A DNA stretch of 64,000 bases from Echinarachnius parma (Eukaryota; Echinodermata; Echinoidea; Clypeasteroida; Echinarachniidae), in NCBI GenBank assembly GCA_037951105.1, contig JBAMJV010010538.1:38038-102037 (forward strand), in the 5' to 3' direction. Position numbers and translations under genes: made by a program. The stretch's first letter is position 1, and every line of letters starts with the position of its first letter. Below the pieces are notes generated by a model, which saw nothing but the letters and a program-made list of their open reading frames with translations, searched no databases and was not told the origin of the DNA. Below are positions 20,896-32,394 of the stretch, one piece after another.

Positions 20896-21238
20896 TTATT
20901 GCAAGCATGCGTGCTCGGCGGCGACGGCGGGCTGCGCAGCCTGGTACTGCGTGAACGGTGCAGCGGCACTGACCCCGGTGGGCAGGGAACCGGTAGACTG
21001 CTGAAGCGCCGAGATGCTGTAGGCGGTGGGCGTGACAAATCCGTGCGGTGCCGTGGAGGCGGCGTAGTTGAACTGATCCCCGAACGTGCCTGCGGCGTTG
21101 AACTGCTGGTGCGCGGCGTACGTCTGGTAGTCGATGAACGGCTGGGTGGCGGTGGGCGAGTGAGCGGGGACGGTGGCGAATGTGGGCTGGGCGACGTAGT
21201 AAGGCGAGGCCTGGTAGATCAGAGGCGTCTGCTGGTAC
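20896..21238 (-). CDS. RBM24/RBM38-like RNA-binding protein, last coding exon
   Basis: Encodes about 113 residues from YQQTPLIYQASPYYVAQPTF to EHACLQ, stop TAA at 20896-20898. On - the exon follows TTGTTCCCGTGTACAG and starts at the third base of a codon. Family features are the Ala/Tyr/Gln-rich tail, PFIDYQTYAAHQQ (compare PYIDYTGAAYAQY of vertebrate RBM24), QFNYAAS (compare QYPYAAS), GFVTPTAYS (compare GYVTAGGY) and the late FTQYQAAQP. In RBM24/38 this disordered tail follows a single N-terminal RRM; these proteins bind GU-rich RNA to control splicing and mRNA stability in muscle and other differentiating cells. The RRM exons were not found up to 64000 and must lie beyond, or were missed. 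The exon is much more GC-rich than its surroundings. Orthology to RBM24 or RBM38 individually cannot be decided. Confidence 0.82.
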
Positions 21239-21282
21239 CTGTACACGGGAACAAAAACATATACAAACACATTAGTTATATT

Positions 21283-21325
21283 CTTGCTGGAATACTCCCG
21301 AGGGAGTGGAGATAGTGCACAATAA
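21283..21325 (-). repeat. SINE body fragment beside the RBM24/38-like exon
   Basis: GGAATACTCCCGAGGGAGTG then GAGATAGTGCAC matches, in reverse orientation, the central part of the SINE at 52322-52677 (CCACTCCCTGGGGAGTATTC). Only this central block is present, about 45 bases upstream of the exon on -. Confidence 0.7.
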
Positions 21326-21654
21326 GTCCAATAAGAACTATTTGACGCAGATCACTCTGGGAGAATTGTGCAAACCTGGATAAATAAGAGCTGAAAATGT
21401 TAGAAATTTAATGTAGCCAGTTCAGTTTGACAGCTATTCAATGCATTTCTAAAATGGGAACATGGGGAAAACAGATAAAAACATTTATAAGTTAATCTTA
21501 ATAAATCTTACCAGTGGCATTCATCATGTACCGAGTACGAATACTATGCAATACACATCCTTCTTCACTATGAGTGGAAACCAGAAAAAAAAGAGCGCGG
21601 CTAAATTGCATCACCTTCATATTGAGAGCATCACAAATGCAAAAAATGAAATTT

Positions 21655-21731
21655 AAAAAATGAAAACACAGGAAAAAAAATGAAAACACAGGAAAAAAAA
21701 TGAAAACACAGAAAAAAATATGAAAACACAT
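21655..21731. repeat. Tandem ATGAAAACACAGGAAAAAA repeat, four copies
   Basis: Four units of about 19 bp containing TGAAAACACA. Confidence 0.9.
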
Positions 21732-22122
21732 TTAAGCGGAAAGCCTATCTAACATGACCTTGAAAATGGGAGAGAAAAAAAAGATGTCGAGCTTTTGTCC
21801 GCGTCCTTGACTGCAATTCAATTTGGGAAATTAACTTTGGATATCATAAAGGCGCAGCATTTTTAATTTTGAAGAGGATGGCAGAGTTATCGTGTCGTGT
21901 CGAGCACGGGGTGTTAATATCTAGGCGGGGAAACGGGGTGCGTACTATATATTCCCCACTTTCACTTAATGTAATTATCTCCTCTCCCTTGCTAATGCTT
22001 CAATCCCCAACACTTTCAATTCTCTCTCCTTTACTAAGATGGGGTGAATATATATCAGAAATAAAAAAAACAGTGTGTTCTGTCAGTGCATGTGATTCAC
22101 AGTGTGGATACACGCTGTGTGG

Positions 22123-22680
22123 ATGAAATTGCATATCATCGAGATACATCATACAGTCCTGTAGATCTATCACAGAGATATTTGTCATTAATACACACAA
22201 AATGAACTTGATTCATTGATGTTGCATGTATCTAGATAGACTAATGATTGTTCATTATTATACAAATGCCAGTAGAAATGTTCTCTTTGACTTAAAAATA
22301 GAGAACAGTTATAAGTCACTGATATTGCATATATCTAGATATAAGATACTACATCGTACAATAGATCAGAGATTGTTCATTATTCCACAAAAAATGAACT
22401 CGAGTCATTGATGTTGCATTAAATAGATAGACCAGTGATTGTTCATCATTATACAAGATGCAAGTTGAAAGTTCTATAATGTAACTGATATTGCATATAT
22501 CTATAGATATACAATACTACGTTGTACAGCAGTTCAGAGATTTGTTTCATTAATACACAAAAATGAACTCGAGTCATTGATGTTGCATTATCTAGATAGA
22601 CCAGTGATTGTTCATTATTATACAAGATGCAAGTTGAAAGCTCTCTAATGTAAATGATATTGCATATCTAGAGCTTTGAA
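22123..22680. repeat. Three-copy tandem repeat of about 170-190 bp
   Basis: GAACTCGAGTCATTGATGTT-like starts at 22204, 22396 and 22565. Each is followed by CTAGATAGACCAGTGATTGT, TTATACAA and GATATTGCATAT blocks in order. Confidence 0.85.
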
Positions 22681-22744
22681 ATGCAATATCTGTGGCACAG
22701 GGTATCATCTTCAAATCAGTCTAGGCGATGCGACTCCTATCTTG

Positions 22745-22970
22745 ACGGGGACTTGACGAAGAGACAAAGATATGAACAGACGAACCTATTCTGAAAATAA
22801 TAAGTTTCAAAATTATTCCTTGATGAACTTGCTTACGAGACAAGAATAAAAATAGACAAACCCTTTTTTTGTTGTAAATAACAGGTTTCCCATTATTCCT
22901 TGTTAATCTTGGCGAAGGGACCTGCGTAAGAATAGACTAGTTCTATTATTACGCTTCAAATAATGGTGTC
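22745..22970. repeat. Three-copy tandem repeat of about 77-90 bp
   Basis: Each unit has a CTTG..GA(A/G)GAGAC-like block, AGAATAGAC or a variant, then TTTC..ATTATTCCTTG. Aligned starts are near 22745, 22821 and 22911. Confidence 0.7.
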
Positions 22971-23004
22971 TTTGATTACACCCGCTACAAAAGGGTTAGT
23001 CTTT

Positions 23005-23085
23005 TTAACCCGTTGCCTACAGGAACCTGGTGGGCCCTGTATTAACTCTATTGGGATTGTATATGGGACAATCAAAACTATGATC
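23005..23085 (+). mobile_element. TTAACCC mini-element, ACCTGGTGGG subtype
   Basis: TTAACCCGTTGCCTACAGGA, ACCTGGTGGGCCCTGTATTA, then ACTCTATTGGGATTGTATA. Same order as the reverse of 61492-61576. The right end is unclear. Confidence 0.6.
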
Positions 23086-23089
23086 AATA

Positions 23090-24160
23090 AGACATTTTTA
23101 ATGATATGAATTGACATTGGTTGTGGAGTCCACATATATATATATTTATCCCCCCCCGAGTCAATTGCAGCTAGACATATTTGCATGTTACATTTGTTTT
23201 GCTCAAAATGTATAATTACCCCCTTAAGTCTGGAAAATGTGGAGGGGGGGGGGGGGGTGGGGGCAGTGAATGTTTATTTCACTCTTAAAGTCTGCAAATC
23301 ACAAGTAAGGCATACTAACTCATTGATATGAGTGGGGAATTCGTTTTTGGTCCAAATGTATACTTTGCCCCAGAAAAAATAAATTGAAAAGATAACATAA
23401 ATAATGTTTCCCCTCGCGAGTCTCATTTCAGTCAAACACTTGTACTAGATGCGACCCAACTGACACCAAAATATGCAGGAACAACATCGTCAAGGAAAAG
23501 GGGATTTTGAAAAGAAAAAAAAAAACTAATATGACCTTTCTTGAGCTATACTTGATTTTTAAAGTTAAAAATATGAGTAACAAGCTCTGAAGTTGGTCTT
23601 TGAATTTGAATTAAAAATTAAAATTAAAATCGCTAATGAAAAATAATGATAACGTTGAGCAAATATACAGTATTCACCGTTACAATTCATAGTATGTATG
23701 TTCCAAAAAAGTTGCATATTTCTACTTCTTTGTTAGATGATCTAAATCTAATAAAACACCTAATTTGGAAAAAATATTTCTTCCATTGAAGTGAGCCATA
23801 TACACATAAGTACGACAGTTATCCTAAAGATGTATTTAGTGAATGAGATATGACAAACGAGAAATCAAAAACCTATTATCCTGCAATCATTAAATGGTAC
23901 AAAGAAGCTATAAAATGAAAACAGGTATACAACTGTCAACAAACTAAATGCTAGAATGTCAATGATAGACAAGCTAGTAGAGCTAGGATTCGCACGAATC
24001 AGCTGATTGGAGAGCTGTCAATGTTTACAAAAAGTCCTAAATCACGCGCTTGGAAAACAAATGAATAAATGTCAGGCTTGTGAATATAATAACGTCTCGG
24101 ATCAAGACAACACGGGCATGCATCGGTCAACTTACAGGAGCAAATATAACTCATTGGAGA
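23090..24160. other. Spacer with one poly-G run
   Basis: A run of mostly G at 23240-23260; otherwise AT-rich unique sequence with no supported gene or element. Confidence 0.4.
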
Positions 24161-24233
24161 CACATCCATCTGGGTATAACACACTTTCTCCATAGACCCC
24201 AGCCTCGGTAACTTACAGGTTACAAGACCGGGG

Positions 24234-24387
24234 GGGTGTCGCATAAAGAGTTGCGATCAATCGCAAAGTCGCGATTAAACGGCAAGTGAGAAAATGTGCC
24301 TATAAAAGCGCAAATCTGATTGGCTCAATTGCACATAATAATGCACATTCTCACTTGCGTTTGATGGCAACTCTCTACGCAACACCC
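24234..24387. mobile_element. Diverged MITE of the GGGCCCCGTTGC group
   Basis: GGGTGTCGCATAAAGAGTTG at the left, CAACTCTCTACGCAACACCC at the right; the centre GCAAATCTGATTGGCTCAAT matches the other copies. GGGTCTATGGAGAAAGTG (on -, 24178-24195) just left of it is a fragment of the TTAACCC family. Confidence 0.7.
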
Positions 24388-24574
24388 ACCATGCAGTTTT
24401 GAATGGGTTAATATGTAATAGCTTTACGAAAGGGCAAGGAAAGTACAAGTATGTGACAATCAAATTCCCCTGAACTTGATGCGTCGTCATTAAGGGTGAG
24501 ATTAAAGGAGCGCTGAATTTCATTGGATGGCTGAAAGATGATCGCGGCATCCCTACTAATCATACAGCTGAATA

Positions 24575-24814
24575 CAGTGGCTAAGCGTGGTCAGATTTTT
24601 TTTTAGGGGGCACGCAAATTATTGGAGAGGGGGGGGGGGGGGCACACTCTTATGTTATTTTTTTAAAAAGTCAAATACTTGGAGGCACACATTTTATATT
24701 TGTATATGGATTTTCCCCTTATGTTTTTTGTAATTGTTTTTGTCTAATGATTGGGCGGTGGCGGGGTAACATGCCCCCCCCCCCCCCCCCCCCCCCCTGG
24801 TAGCCACGGCACTG
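24575..24814. mobile_element. hAT-type MITE, CAGTGGC family, with poly-G and poly-C
   Basis: Starts CAGTGGCTAAGCGTGGTCAG and ends AGCCACGGCACTG. Flanks GCTGAATA and GCTGAAGA agree at 7 of 8. Contains GGGGGGCACAC, CTTATGTTTTTTGTAATTG and a C run at about 24774-24797. Confidence 0.85.
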
Positions 24815-26475
24815 GCTGAAGACACTCAGTACCGAGTCACTTGAACGAGCCATCCAAATTACACACACTTGTGTACATGGAAGCAGCAGTAGGGTTTAGT
24901 AATGCAGCCTCTAATCTAATTTTATGAATCAACTAGTTCTGTGGGTTGTAATTATGCAAGTGCACTGTCAGACAGCAGTCAACGATTCTGACGTGCATTT
25001 AAAGACGGGGGATCGGGTATTGGTAGCCAAAGGTCAACCCCTTGGAAAGATTTAGGGCCGGATAGGATGAAACGCCCGCAAAAAAAAAATTTATGCCGCA
25101 ACTTCATGGCGGACTCTCGCGGAATTATTCATTACCTTCGGATAATCCAATAAACATGATAAACAAAAGAAACAACGACATCAACATCTAGTATTTGGAT
25201 TACATGTGTTCAAGCCACTAGAAATAATCTCCCAGATTCATGAATTCGTCTTGTCAAATATATCCCTACACTTGCCACAAACAACTGCACAACTGCACTT
25301 TCTAATAGTACAGAAATTTAGATTTTGAAGTTAATTTTCATAAATACATGTACTATATGTAATTTCCATAAACTTCTGAATTTCTTTCATTGCAACGATT
25401 TAGTAATAGTATTTGATCATATTAACTTGTAGTTGACTGCCTGTTTTTGTTTCCTTATTTATTCTTTCAGGTCTCGAAGATACTTGGGCTTGCAGGGGTC
25501 TATGAAGAATGCATATTATACCAACATTGAATAAGTCTTGCCTCTAGGTAAACCCATTGCTTATGGGAGCTGGGTGGGTTATGTACAAAGCTTATACAGG
25601 GATTTCAGAACCTCGAAGAGAATGGGTTATCAAATGGCTACAACTGCGATAAAGTAGGAGTATAATATCAAAATCAAGTAAGTCTCGCACAGATGGTTAA
25701 CAAATTAATGGCTATAATTGCAATATAGTCCATACTATTACAAAATATGTTGGTTTGTGATGTCTATTGATGTTCCCTTTCTTGTTGTTGTTGTTGTTGA
25801 TGAAGAGGTTGGCGGAGAGAGATGGGGGAAGAAGTGAAGTGGGAATTTCAAAAAAGATACAAGAAAGCATTGATTCATAGGAGAGGCTACAACGAAGAGC
25901 CGGGGAAATATATATATATGCAGAGTAAATTGTTATGAGCGGGAACAATTACTAGTAAAAGACTATATATACTAGAGAGGGCTTGAGAGATTGAACAGCC
26001 CTGGGTACAAAAAGGCTAAAGCTTTTCGCCTCCAAGTTAGCCCACGACTAATCAAAAGTGGCATCACCCTTTGTGCATGCATGCATGGGGTGGAAATGAT
26101 ACAAGTGGATGTATATAGGCCGTTCTAAGGATTCTTGTTTTCTCACTTTCTAAGCACTTCTGAACATCCTTTCCCCCTATTTTTGTGGAATTATCACCCC
26201 CTTTGTAAAAGCTGATAGAGCAATTTGAGATGGGGTAAATAAAAACCTGTAAAACTCAGACCCCCTCAAGCATGTACTGTAACTGGTCACATGTATGTAC
26301 TCTGCTTGTTTACTACCCCTCTTTTAATTGGTGTACATTCTGTATTCATGACATATCTCTTTAAAAGTTTGTGAGTTGGGTATAGTTGGTGTGACTCAAT
26401 GTTTGACCAAATATGGCTAGGAAGCTATATTAACATAATTTGTTTCCAATCTTTTTGAACAAAGAAGATGATGAA
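24815..26475. other. Intergenic or intronic DNA, one TTAACCC-family relative
   Basis: 25471-25560 has GAAGATACTTGGGCTTGCAG and GGTCTATGAAGAATGCATA, a subtype also seen at 42800-42900. 25020-25150 is a GC-richer unique stretch (GCCCGCAAAA, CATGGCGGACTCTCGCGG) without coding signs. Confidence 0.4.
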
Positions 26476-26480
26476 TTCGG

Positions 26481-26574
26481 TTAACCCATTCAGGACTGGT
26501 CCTGAAAATACTCGGGCTTGGGTCTATGGAGAATACATGTTATACCCAAATCAATCAGTCCTGAAGTGGGTTGA
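26481..26574 (+). mobile_element. TTAACCC mini-element, best-preserved CAGGACTGGTCC copy
   Basis: TTAACCCATTCAGGACTGGT at the left, CAGTCCTGAAGTGGGTTGA at the right. The inner part has CTCGGGCTTGGGTCTATGGA and GAATACATGTTATACC. About 94 bp, no coding capacity. Confidence 0.8.
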
Positions 26575-27339
26575 AATACACTGGGGTTGTGTTCAATGCA
26601 GTATTATAGGTGTATTTTTGTATGGAATCATTCTGACTTTTGATTGATAATTTAAGTCCCATCTCTCCTATCATCGTAAATGCGTTTTCTTTCTTTCGTT
26701 CTTTCTTACTGAGCTACATACCAAACATAACTGTACTGAAAGAATATTCACTTCTCCTGAACTAATTTGTAAAAACTGTCTGATTGTATAATGCTTGAAA
26801 TAAAATTTGGAATGAAATATATGTCATATTGTTGTAAATTGTGTATTATGAATCTTCCTAACCAATGAAAGTTGTTTGTATTATATGTCATATTGTTTTC
26901 TTCTTTCTGTAAGGGCAGTGGGGGGGGGGGGAGCTTACTAGCTTTTGTGACTGCCCTAACAAAGATAAATATTTTAAAAATAACTGTGGGAAAAGGATAA
27001 ATGTATAGAGAGATCTATGGTGTTAAATATAGGTCTCGGTCAAAGAACTAGGTCTACACTCAGTGCCTCGAAGACTGGACGCAAACAAGATGTGTACACA
27101 GTGACCCTAGACCACAATCCAATCTAGCCCATTCACAGGACTCAAAAGACAAAGGCTTGGACCAGTGGGAGGGGAACTAGGGTAGATTGTGTTAGCTACC
27201 AATTTCTACTACAGAAGTACTGCATATTTAATTAAGCAAAAGAAAACAAAAAATGTGTACAAATGAATTGTGTTCATTTTAAAGCAACATGTCAACATCT
27301 TACCCAGACAGGCTTTGTGGATGTCTTTTTTTTCTCCGC

Positions 27340-27640
27340 TAGTGTGTGTGTCTGTTTTCGTCATGTGTCAATCTGAAATCTGATTGTAAATGTATGTCTG
27401 TTTTGGTGTGTGTATGCGTGTGTGCATGCATGTACATCTGTATGTGTGATTGTATGTTTGTGCTTGTGCGTGTGTGCATCTGAATGTGTGGTTGTATGTC
27501 TCTGCTTGCGTATGTGCATGTGTGTGTATTTGAGAATTGGTACTTGTGTGCGTGTGTAAGCTTGTGTGAGATAAAGTACGAAGGTGTGCAAATTCTTTGG
27601 AAATTGCGATTGTGTGCATGTACGTGTAAGCATACATGTC
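27340..27640. repeat. Long impure TG-rich array
   Basis: TGTGTG-rich sequence with recurring ATGTGTG, TGTATGT and GTGCATG words and a roughly 50-bp loose period. Histidine/threonine-rich frames on - are microsatellite translations. Confidence 0.85.
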
Positions 27641-27743
27641 CACTATTATCAAGTGCTTAAAGCCAGTGGTCAGTTAATCAGGAGACAACGGGACTTTAAT
27701 GTTGGAATGTAGTTGTTCTTGTAAGGGGGTGGGTAAACAAGTC

Positions 27744-27960
27744 TATTACAGAAATAGGAGACTGAGAGAAGGCAAGCCTTATAGGTACAGGACCAATTCC
27801 TTCTATTGACACTAGACCAAGTCCTAGTCCCGTATTAAAGGGATGAAAAAAAAGCCTATTAGCTAGAGAAATAGGAGACTGGGATAGAGCAATATGCCTT
27901 ATAGGTACAGGAACAAGTCATCTATTGACACTATATAGACCAAGACCAAGTCCTGTATTG
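27744..27960. repeat. Two-copy tandem repeat of about 115 bp
   Basis: GAAATAGGAGACTG, GCCTTATAGGTACAGGA and CTATTGACACTA blocks occur twice in the same order (from 27744 and from 27864). Confidence 0.85.
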
Positions 27961-28482
27961 ACATAAGATCCATATTTAGCCCAGCCCACATTTGACGAGC
28001 TGTGTTTTCTGTTAGCATATGGGTAAACAAATTTAAGTCCCCCCTCCAAAGAAAGAAAAAAAATGTATTGCCTTCTGTCCCTATCTTGTTGTGTACCTAC
28101 ATGGCAAATACACATGTCTTAAGGCTACTGTAAGTACTGCTGTCTATAACCTGTATTTTCAATGTGGGTTTTTGAATAAGACATCCAAAGACGGTACACA
28201 AGATATGTCAAGATTACTTTTAGTGATCCATTAAATTTGTCAAATTCATTTTTGGCCTACATTCATTTTGCCAATGCTGCAAATGTTATACTTTCTTAGA
28301 CCTAGGATTGTGTGTTTCCTCCCATACAAGTTTAAAACAGCAGAAAATGAGATAAGTATTAAAGTTTAGTTGCTTTACTTACACATGTACTGTATGTACA
28401 AACAGCTTGGTAGTAAGAAAAGAGATAAGTGAGTTAGTTGCTTTTACTTATAGTACTCTTGTCGACAAATATCTATAGTTTG

Positions 28483-29012
28483 CTAAAGTGATTTGGGGGG
28501 AGGGGGGAGGGACACTGCAGTGGTTACTCAAGCAGAGCTGTGCATTGGAGTACTAGTTCCTTTCTATTCCCTACTTTGTAAAATTCAACCAAAATCACTT
28601 GGAGCTTTCCCCACTTCTCTTGTACCTTGTTGTTTGGCTTATAATGATAACAGAAGAGGAAAATGGGTTTTGATTTTTCAAATGTCTCGATCTCTAATTA
28701 TGGATATTTTAAGATTGAAAATGAAAGCGTTCCGGGAAGCTTTGCGATGGTAGTCCAAGAGTATTCAAATTCAGATACTTTGATCGTTCATAGTTCAGGT
28801 GAACGATCTGGATAAAATCTGACATTCATTGTCACTTTTACCACTAAGTAAACAGTGTTATTTTTGGGGGGACAAAACTTTCACACATTATTCGGAAGGG
28901 TCTTACGGGGGGGGGGGGGGGGGGGGGGGGGCCTTACGATGATATTAGCGCATGATTGACGTCTCAGATATCACTTTTGGACAAATTCTATGAAGTTAAT
29001 GGATCACTTTAA
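28483..29012 (+). mobile_element. Possible diverged TTAA MITE with a poly-G insert
   Basis: CTAAAGTGATTTG at the left and GGATCACTTTAAAG at the right are inverted. Inside, AAATGGGTTTTGATTTTTCA resembles the family block near GGGACAGGTTTCGGTTTTTC. A G run lies at about 28907-28931. Divergence is high. Confidence 0.4.
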
Positions 29013-29399
29013 AGTCTGCACACATGCATTTGTCATGAAAAGGAGTCCCTAAGTCCAGTGATGCACATGTTTACTCACAGTAAACTGACAAGTTTTTACT
29101 TCCCCTCCCTTGTTTTTCTTACTCTTAAAACTTTTTTATTGAAGTTAAAGGTGATGAGGACGAGTGGTTGATCAGCTCGTCTGTACTTTTAATCTATCGT
29201 GGCATATACTACAGGACTAGTAGCATTTCATCAAGACAGATAATGGCTTTGGATACTAGTATATGACTACTACTACAGCTCAATGAATGCATCCGAGATT
29301 GAGGTTAAATGCAACCACCCATGCTACAGTACTTAGAACACTATAGTTGGTGCCTGATCACAGAAAACTCTTCAATGCTTTGGCTGGAGAGAATTAAGC

Positions 29400-29486
29400 T
29401 AAATAAACCTGGCACGTATCGGACTTGAACGCTAGACCTCTGGATTACTAGACCAGGACTCAACCAACTGAGCTACAGAGCACCCT
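29400..29486 (-). repeat. tRNA-like SINE head or tRNA pseudogene
   Basis: On - it reads GTGCTCTGTAGCTCAGTTGG, TTGAGTCCTGGTCTAGTAAT, then GCGTTCAAGTCCG. The A box (TAGCTCAGTTGG) and B box (GTTCAAGTCC) are good and correctly spaced. The T stem and acceptor stem do not pair, so a functional tRNA is unlikely; a tRNA-derived SINE promoter fits better. Confidence 0.65.
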
Positions 29487-29521
29487 ATTTGACCCTATTA
29501 TGACCTCTCCGAAACCTAAAA

Positions 29522-29665
29522 CTAGGGTGATCTAGAAAACTATCTACTTCTCTAAAATGAAGAAGCAGAAAAAAAAAGGGATTGCACAAAAAATAGGTGA
29601 TTTAGAAAACTATCTACTTCTCTAAAATGAAGAAGCAGAAAAAACAGGATTGCACAAAAAAAATT
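29522..29665. repeat. Two-copy tandem repeat of about 72 bp
   Basis: AGAAAACTATCTACTTCTCT, AAAATGAAGAAGCAGAAAAA and GGATTGCACAAAAAA occur twice, almost unchanged, so the duplication is recent. Confidence 0.93.
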
Positions 29666-30711
29666 TACTGTGAATACGCGGTGCCACTTGTTTAGCATAG
29701 CATATAACTAGAATGAGCTTTTCCCCATTTAACTCAAAAACAAGCCTCTCCTAAGTCTCAATTACCTCTTATAAATGCAGCCACTATGGAACCCCCCAAA
29801 AAACGAAGAAAGCATTCAATTTCCATGACAATAAAAATGCCCGTTTTCTATCCAGTGGGACAAGATACAACCCTTGGTAAACATAATTACCATGGGGGAA
29901 AAAAAGAGGAGATTACATCGAACGGTTTACAAATGACCACCGGTGGCACTTTCATGGAAAGTAATGACCAGTGCTTTACGATAAAGGATTGGAACAAAAC
30001 ACTGTCTGCTCTCTTCCAGTGGCAGAATGAACAAACAAGTATTGGATTGGGGGGGGGGGGGGGGGGGGGGTGGTAGCAAAGGGGCAATCTCAACTGAAAG
30101 TGCCGGAGAGATTGACCAAAGTCATAGGATCGGACAAGAAAGAAGCAAGGAGTGCTATCTAGTCTCAGAACAGACAAGGAAGACTTCCCTACCATAATGT
30201 ATGTCTCAATTAATTTTGCAAAAATATTTGAAACAGATAAAAGCTCTGAAGAGAAGAGAGTTATAGTGTAATAATTGCTGGCATTCAGGAGAGCGGACAC
30301 AAGAGAGAACGGGTGAACCCTGAACATTTTCATATTCTTGCCATAGAAGAATTTAAATGATCATAGTATTGCTCATAATTGTTTTCAATAATAGCTTTTT
30401 TGCGTTATTAATTTCCAAGTTAGGCCTACAGTATGTAGATGCATTTGTACATTCATTGCTTATCATGTTCAGAATTCAATTAATGTGTAAAACATCAGCA
30501 GCTATCTGCAATCTTCATGTATAGCACACAAGAGTGTGCAGAACTATATGGTCACAATGTTGTTTCGCTGCTTCAAAGTCCCTCTCCAGTATATGAATTA
30601 TCGATTTTCGCCCCTGGCCAAGCAAGAGATTGAAAACGGTTACATGCCAAACGAAAGATTTTCCAATATGTCTCAAGAATTACCCGCCAGGCCATTTTTC
30701 CTGTCAACCAC

Positions 30712-31140
30712 TTAACCCATTGACTGCGAGCAATTTGTATTGCCATCTATAGACAAGCCTCCGCACTAACTTTTCTTTCTACTTGCCCATTCGGACAAGG
30801 TAAACCAATAATTTTCAATATTTATTTGCCCAAACAGGAAATGTACTTGCCCTATAAAAAGCGATGTGAAAAAAAAGACAATTAATATTATTTTGCTAGG
30901 TATATAGCTTAATCTGCTTGGCAAATTTCTCTCTTGTATCTAGATGAGATTTGTACATTTGTGGAATTGCATTTTCTCCCCTAGTTGAACAGCTGCCCGA
31001 ATTGGCAACCAAACTAGAACATTTATTAAATTTCACTTGCCCGACATACATTTTTTCTTGCCCTGGGCAATAGGGCAAGTGCTAGTGTCGAGCCCTGCTA
31101 TAGATGTATGGTATACCACTTACAGTAGTAAATGGGTTAA
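30712..31140. mobile_element. TTAACCC mini-element split by a word-repeat element
   Basis: TTAACCCATTGACTGCGAGC starts it and AGTAGTAAATGGGTTAA ends it. Removing 30754-31097 and one copy of CTATAGA leaves about 80 bp, the normal size of the group. Confidence 0.75.
30754..31097 (+). mobile_element. Word-repeat element (GGGCAAGT family) with 7-bp target duplication
   Basis: CAAGCCTCCGCACTAACTTT at the left; the right end reads, on -, CAGGGCTCGACACTAGCACT, giving imperfect inverted ends. CTATAGA flanks both sides (30747-30753, 31098-31104). CTTGCCC/GGGCAAG words occur about seven times in 344 bp in both orientations. No ORF of note. Confidence 0.8.
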
Positions 31141-31275
31141 TATTTCATAATGTCAAATAGACTCCCTCAATTGCCTTTTCAGATATTAAAGGACTTCTAA
31201 CTAATAAACAATGCACACATCTGTCAGCACTGCATTTCATAACATTGCAAAAACAAACCCTCAATTGCAGAGCTA

Positions 31276-31560
31276 GATAGATGTGGAAACTACTAATAAA
31301 CAAGGCAGAATCTTACTACAATTGTTTATCCTTAAATACATAAATTACATTTCTTATATACATGTATTCCTTTTCACAAACTAGCAGAAGAAACTGTATA
31401 AACAAGGCGGCAACTTACTAGTGTTTATCCTTAAATACATAAATTACATTTCTTATATTGTTTTCTTCAAGCTACTAACTAAAGAAACTACTAGGCAAAA
31501 GCATACTACAAGTGTTTATCCTTAAATACATAAATTTAATTTCTTATATTTATTTTTTTT
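31276..31560. repeat. Three-copy tandem repeat of about 80-110 bp
   Basis: GTGTTTATCCTTAAATACAT, AAATTACATTTCTTATAT and GAAACTACTA blocks recur, with GTTTATCC at 31324, 31433 and 31514. Confidence 0.9.
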
Positions 31561-32394
31561 CACAATCGGGAACATGAAAAAGATTATATTTGGTTGTACT
31601 GCCATGTAAACATTGCCATCGCCATGGAGACCAACCAGGATACTCCATTAATTTGTTTATTTTTTCAAAGAAATAGACTGTTTATTTTTAAGACTAAATC
31701 ATGTTACTGTACATACTGTACATCATTCATGAAGTTGAACGTAAAAAGGTTAACATCATTATTTTGTTTTAATTATCTGCTCAAAAAAGTATGTATTTAT
31801 TTGTTAAGAAATACACTGTTTATTTTCAAGTCCCAGTCTGAATCATGCAACTGTATTATTTAATCTTGAATGTAATCTGTTCAACACCATTATTTTGTTC
31901 GAATTCATCTGACATTAAATTCAGTTCAGTTTATCTAACAATTATCATAAAATACATCAAAATAATACTATATATAAACAAAACATATTTTCTACCGAGT
32001 TTCACAGGTATTATAAACAGCACACCACATCAAAGGAAGAATGAAAGGATATGTTACATTCTGAATTATGACAATTAATTGAAGGAAGTCTATAGAGACA
32101 AGATGACTCATTCAAGAAAATAATTAAGATTGTTTCGCAAAAATCTATGAAGATAAGGAGTTCTATGTGTTTGAAGATGAATGCCAGAATATGGTTAATA
32201 AGTTGTGTATGAATGTGTGGAAATGAATACATGTAATGGTAGGAAATTTATGTTTTTCTCAATGTCATCCTATAAAGGTGAAAGTATGATATAAAAGAAA
32301 TGTATTGTCAAATATGAAATAATAATTATGTAATTATTCAAATGGTGAAAATTAACGTGATTTATACTAGATAAGAATTGGTACTAATCGGGAA

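Noticed and set aside
20899-21315. Long + strand frame opposite the RBM24/38-like exon
   Set aside because: Shadow of the GC-rich exon on the other strand; no domain, while the - frame matches a known family.
27361-27652. His/Thr-rich frames on -
   Set aside because: Translation of the TG-rich array; the same applies at 42298-42650.
29400-29486. A functional tRNA-Thr gene on -
   Set aside because: A and B boxes are good but the T and acceptor stems do not pair; called a SINE head or pseudogene instead.
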